In this document: piece by piece, positions 5,532-8,375 of the stretch
How the letters are laid out: each line of letters begins with the position of its first letter
Position numbering within the stretch: the first letter of the stretch is position 1
DNA from: Thiolapillus brandeum
GTDB taxonomy: Bacteria > Pseudomonadota > Gammaproteobacteria > Chromatiales > Chromatiaceae
Assembly: GCA_011051425.1 (NCBI GenBank)
Contig: DRLF01000110.1
Location: 1-8,375, forward strand
DNA: 8,375 bases
Reading direction: 5' to 3'
Notes under the pieces: model-generated
Told to the model about the DNA's origin: nothing
What the model saw: only the letters and a program-made list of their open reading frames with translations
The model's database searches: none
Position numbers and translations under genes: made by a program

Positions 5532-6272
5532 ATGGATCGCATGCTCTATATCGCTATGACCGGTGCCAGGGAAACCATGACTTCCCAGGCGGTAAACACC
5601 AACAATCTGGCTAACGCCAGTACAACGGGTTTTCGTGCGGACATGGAATCTTTCCTGAGCAAGCCCGTTCAGGGGCCAGGCTATCCCGATCGCGTTTACG
5701 CCACCATCGGTGGTGCGGGCGTGGACCTCAGTGGCGGCTCTGTGCAGAGCACCGGGAGGGAGCTGGATGTGGCGGTCAAGGGTGAAGGCTGGATAGCAGT
5801 GCAGGCGCCCAACGGCAGTGAGGCATATACCCGTGCCGGTGATCTGCAGGTGGACAGCTTCGGTATTCTCACCACCGGCGCCGGTTTTCCGGTGCTGGGT
5901 GAGGGAGGCCCCATCGCGGTTCCACCCAACGGCAAACTGGATATTGCCCAGGATGGCACCATCACCGTGCAGCCACTGGGTCAGGGTGTCAATGCACTGG
6001 CTATCGTGGACAGAATCAAGCTGGTCAATCCCTCTCCTTCGGGGCTGACCAAAGGTGAAGATGGCCTGATGCGTTTGCGCGGAGGTGCGCTGGCCCAACC
6101 TGATGCCTCTGTGCAGATCGTATCCGGTGCGCTTGAGTCGAGCAATGTGAATGCCGTGGAATCCATGGTCCGGATGATAGAACTGGCACGCCAGTTCGAA
6201 ACCCAGGTCAAGATGATGAAGACGGCGGAAGACAATGACCGTGCTGCTGCTGAACTGATGCGTATGAGCTGA
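5532..6272 (+). CDS. flgF: FlgF, rod protein
   Basis: FlgF is a proximal rod subunit between FlgB/FlgC and FlgG. The 246-residue product opens MDRMLYIAMTGARETM, with the FlgF-type segment [19 protein letters not shown] (about 23-41). It lacks the FlgG rod insertion after this. The central region has GRELDVAVKGEGWIAVQAPN and AYTRAGDLQVDSFGILTTG, the shared rod/hook beta domain. The C-terminus includes ALESSNVNAVESMVRMIELA and RQFETQVKMMKTAEDND. AGGA lies upstream with 15 bases between the flgE stop and this start. Length is typical (about 245-251). Confidence 0.96.
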   Translation: MDRMLYIAMTGARETMTSQAVNTNNLANASTTGFRADMESFLSKPVQGPGYPDRVYATIGGAGVDLSGGSVQSTGRELDVAVKGEGWIAVQAPNGSEAYTRAGDLQVDSFGILTTGAGFPVLGEGGPIAVPPNGKLDIAQDGTITVQPLGQGVNALAIVDRIKLVNPSPSGLTKGEDGLMRLRGGALAQPDASVQIVSGALESSNVNAVESMVRMIELARQFETQVKMMKTAEDNDRAAAELMRMS

Positions 6273-6290
6273 GCGGGATGCAACACCGCT
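6272..6290 (+). other. Small hairpin in the flgF-flgG gap
   Basis: AGCGG (6272-6276) and CCGCT (6286-6290) can pair as a 5-bp stem with a 9-base loop just after the flgF stop. There is no U-run, so it is not a terminator; an mRNA structure or chance match. The 38-base gap here is the longest inside the operon. Confidence 0.25.
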
Positions 6291-6310
6291 GAACGAACAG
6301 GAGAAAGAAG

Positions 6311-7096
6311 ATGAATCCGGCACTATGGATCGCAAAAACAGGCCTCGAAGCGCAGCAGACGCGCATGGCCAATATTTCAAACAATCTGGCCAATGCCAGT
6401 ACCAACGGTTTCAAGCGTTCCAGGGCGGTTTTTGCTGATCTGCTGTACCAGAACCTGGCCCAGGTGGGTGCGCAATCGTCACAGGATACGCAACTGCCTT
6501 CCGGCCTGAACCTTGGCACCGGCGTGCGCACCGTGGCGACAGAAAAACTGTTTACCCAGGGGAATATCGTGCAAACCGGCAATGCTCTGGATGTCGCCAT
6601 ACAGGGACGTGGTTTCGTGCAGGTATTGATGCCTGACGGATCCCTGGCCTACAGCCGGGATGGCACCATGCAGATGGATGCCCAGGGGCAACTGGTGACA
6701 TCCATGGGCTATCTGGTGCAGCCGGGCATCAGCATTCCCCAGGATGCCCAGAGTATCACCATCGGCTCTGACGGTACGGTTTCGGTGGTTTCTGCGGGTT
6801 CGTCACTGCCTACCCAGGTGGGCAATATTCAGCTGGCGGATTTCGTGAATGCTGCCGGTCTGCAGGCTATCGGTGACAACCTCTTTCTGGAGTCCGGAGC
6901 GAGTGGTGCTCCCCAGGTGGGCACACCGGGTTTGAATGGCCTGGGCACGCTGATACAGGGCTCACTGGAAAGCTCAAACGTGAATACCGTGGAAGAGCTG
7001 GTCAACATGATCGAAACCCAGCGCGCTTATGAAATGAACTCCAAGGCGATTTCTACAGCAGATCAGATGCTGCAGTACGTCAACAACAATCTGTAA
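6311..7096 (+). CDS. flgG: FlgG, distal rod protein
   Basis: FlgG builds the distal rod, the drive shaft that passes through the P and L rings. The 261-residue product has typical length (260-262). Residues 20-36 carry [17 protein letters not shown]. The FlgG-specific segment beginning at Y46 ([20 protein letters not shown]) is the insertion that makes the rod straight and stiff compared with the FlgE hook. The central domain has [19 protein letters not shown] and [19 protein letters not shown]. The C-terminus has [20 protein letters not shown] and [25 protein letters not shown] is 8 bases upstream of the ATG. This separates it clearly from its neighbour flgF. Confidence 0.97.
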   Translation: MNPALWIAKTGLEAQQTRMANISNNLANASTNGFKRSRAVFADLLYQNLAQVGAQSSQDTQLPSGLNLGTGVRTVATEKLFTQGNIVQTGNALDVAIQGRGFVQVLMPDGSLAYSRDGTMQMDAQGQLVTSMGYLVQPGISIPQDAQSITIGSDGTVSVVSAGSSLPTQVGNIQLADFVNAAGLQAIGDNLFLESGASGAPQVGTPGLNGLGTLIQGSLESSNVNTVEELVNMIETQRAYEMNSKAISTADQMLQYVNNNL

Positions 7097-7108
7097 GGAG
7101 ATACAGTC

Positions 7109-7783
7109 ATGCATCATTCACTGCGTCAAAGCGGCTTTTTGCTCGGCATGGTATCGCTGTTGCTGCTGGGTGGATGTGCAATCCCGGAAAGAGGGGAGCA
7201 GACCAGCTACACCGCCACCCAGCCTCTTTATGCGCCCCCACCGCCACCATCCAATGGTGCTATTTATCAGTCAGGCAGTGCGCTGGTGCTGTTCGAGGAC
7301 ATCAAGGCCCGTCGGGTCGGCGATATTCTCACGATTGTGCTCAATGAGCGTACCAATGCGGAAAAGAAAGCTGACACCTCGGTAGACAAGTCATCCGAGT
7401 CGAGTATCGGTGTTCCGAAACTGTTTGGTCAGACAGTACCGGAGCTTGAGAACAGTGTCAGTGCCGGACACAAGTTCGAAACCGAAGGTGACAGCAAACA
7501 GAGTAACAAGCTGGAAGGCAGTATTGCCGTCACCGTGGCCCGGGTGCTGGCAAACGGAAACCTCGTGGTACAGGGTGAGAAGTGGATCACCATCAACCAC
7601 GGTGAAGAGTTTATCCGCATACGGGGCATTGTGCGGCCAATGGATATCGGGCCGGAAAATACCATCTCTTCTACAAAAGTAGCGGATGCACAGATTCTGT
7701 ACAGCGGCAAAGGCAGCCTGGCCCGGGCCAACAAACCGGGCTGGCTGACGGAATTTTTCCTCAGTCCATTGATGCCATTCTAA
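7109..7783 (+). CDS. flgH: FlgH, L-ring lipoprotein
   Basis: FlgH forms the L ring, the outer-membrane bushing of the rod. The 224-residue precursor has a lipoprotein signal: a short basic start, hydrophobic stretch [14 protein letters not shown] and lipobox LGGC with the acylated Cys at 23, followed by A. A proline-rich linker follows (YAPPPPPSN, about 41-49). The conserved part has [36 protein letters not shown] and [20 protein letters not shown]. It ends with the signature [20 protein letters not shown], then [24 protein letters not shown] lies about 8 bases upstream of the start. It is 12 bases after flgG and 22 bases before flgI. Confidence 0.96.
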   Translation: MHHSLRQSGFLLGMVSLLLLGGCAIPERGEQTSYTATQPLYAPPPPPSNGAIYQSGSALVLFEDIKARRVGDILTIVLNERTNAEKKADTSVDKSSESSIGVPKLFGQTVPELENSVSAGHKFETEGDSKQSNKLEGSIAVTVARVLANGNLVVQGEKWITINHGEEFIRIRGIVRPMDIGPENTISSTKVADAQILYSGKGSLARANKPGWLTEFFLSPLMPF

Positions 7784-7805
7784 CGTGGCGGGAAAAGGCA
7801 ATAAC

Positions 7806-8375
7806 ATGAAAACGATTTCCATCGCATTCCTCCTGGCGGCCGTGTTTCTCACGGTGCCGGTTCAGGCAGAGCGCATCAAGGACATCGCTTCGGTGGCAGG
7901 CGTGCGGGAGAACCAGCTGGTGGGCTACGGTCTGGTTGTCGGTCTCGACGGCACGGGTGACAAGACCAGCCAGACTCAGTTCACGGCCCAAAGCCTGAAG
8001 AGCATGCTGGCCCAGCTGGGGGTTGTTGTACCGCCGGGTGTGAATCCCAAGCCGAAAAATGTAGCCGCGGTGATGATCAGTACCAGCCTGCCGCCATTTG
8101 CCAAACCGGGGCAGGCCATCGATGTGACGGTTTCTTCACTGGGCAATGCCAAGAGTCTTCGGGGTGGCACCTTGCTGATGGCGCCCCTGAAAGGGGCAGA
8201 CGGCAAGGTCTATGCGATTGCCCAGGGCAATCTGGTGGTCGGTGGCCTCGGCGTGGAAGGCAGTGATGGCTCCAAGGTTACCGTGAATATTCCCAGTGTG
8301 GGACGCATCCCCAACGGTGCAACCGTCGAACGGACAGTATCCACGCCTTTCACCAGGTCAAACAGGGTGGTGCTC
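7806..8375 (+). CDS. flgI: FlgI, P-ring protein (5' part)
   Basis: FlgI forms the P ring around the rod in the periplasm or peptidoglycan layer, assembled with help from FlgA. The frame is open from ATG 7806 to the right edge, 190 codons of a protein that is usually about 360-370 residues. The signal peptide [20 protein letters not shown] ends with Ala21, and cleavage before ERIKDIA is likely. The mature start has the family hallmark [20 protein letters not shown], then [12 protein letters not shown]. Further conserved segments are [31 protein letters not shown] and [26 protein letters not shown] lies about 7 bases upstream. flgJ would be expected next, beyond the window. Confidence 0.95.
   Translation, partial: MKTISIAFLLAAVFLTVPVQAERIKDIASVAGVRENQLVGYGLVVGLDGTGDKTSQTQFTAQSLKSMLAQLGVVVPPGVNPKPKNVAAVMISTSLPPFAKPGQAIDVTVSSLGNAKSLRGGTLLMAPLKGADGKVYAIAQGNLVVGGLGVEGSDGSKVTVNIPSVGRIPNGATVERTVSTPFTRSNRVVL

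Noticed and set aside
5517..6380. Minus-strand open frame of 287 codons opposite flgF
   Set aside because: Antisense shadow of flgF; composition rich in His, Gln and Arg as expected for a complementary frame.
4340..6410. Similar DNA stretches in flgE, flgF and flgG around the coding sequence for NNxANAxTxGF
   Set aside because: These are the conserved N-terminal motifs of paralogous axial proteins, not a mobile repeat or recombination site.

Overview
The window is the front half of a flagellar basal-body and hook locus from a Gram-negative, polarly or laterally flagellated proteobacterium. It encodes an outer-membrane L-ring lipoprotein (FlgH) and a periplasmic P-ring protein (FlgI). The gene order, protein lengths and sigma-54/sigma-28 promoter pattern point to a gammaproteobacterium of the Pseudomonas/Vibrio/purple-sulfur type, rather than an enteric with an FlhDC master regulator. 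The genus cannot be named from the sequence alone.

Layout: the minus strand carries, in transcription order, flgA (2337-1594), flgM (1466-1146), flgN (1137-643) and the 5' part of a further gene (449 to beyond the left edge). The last is an alpha-helical protein of uncertain identity, possibly the N-terminal sensory region of a GGDEF diguanylate cyclase. The plus strand carries flgB, flgC, flgD, flgE, flgF, flgG, flgH and the first 190 codons of flgI, tightly packed (gaps of 2 to 38 bases), running off the right edge. A roughly 420-base divergent intergenic region (2338-2756) separates the two arms.

How the parts work together: FlgB, FlgC, FlgF and FlgG form the rod; FlgD caps the growing hook made of FlgE; FlgA chaperones P-ring assembly by FlgI; FlgH is the L-ring. 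FlgM inhibits sigma-28 (FliA) until hook completion, and FlgN is the export chaperone for the hook-filament junction proteins. The promoters read as a hierarchy. Sigma-54 type -24/-12 elements face outward from the divergent region toward flgA and flgB. Near-consensus sigma-28 promoters precede flgM and the unidentified gene at the left edge.

The structural genes look complete and ordinary. The less ordinary signals are regulatory: a sigma-28 promoter in front of the left-edge gene, a perfect 14-bp palindrome with FleQ-box-like arms abutting the flgM promoter, and an imperfect 16-bp palindrome about 75-90 bp upstream of the flgB -24 element. I found no mobile element, CRISPR array, RNA gene or evidence of an undescribed multi-gene system.
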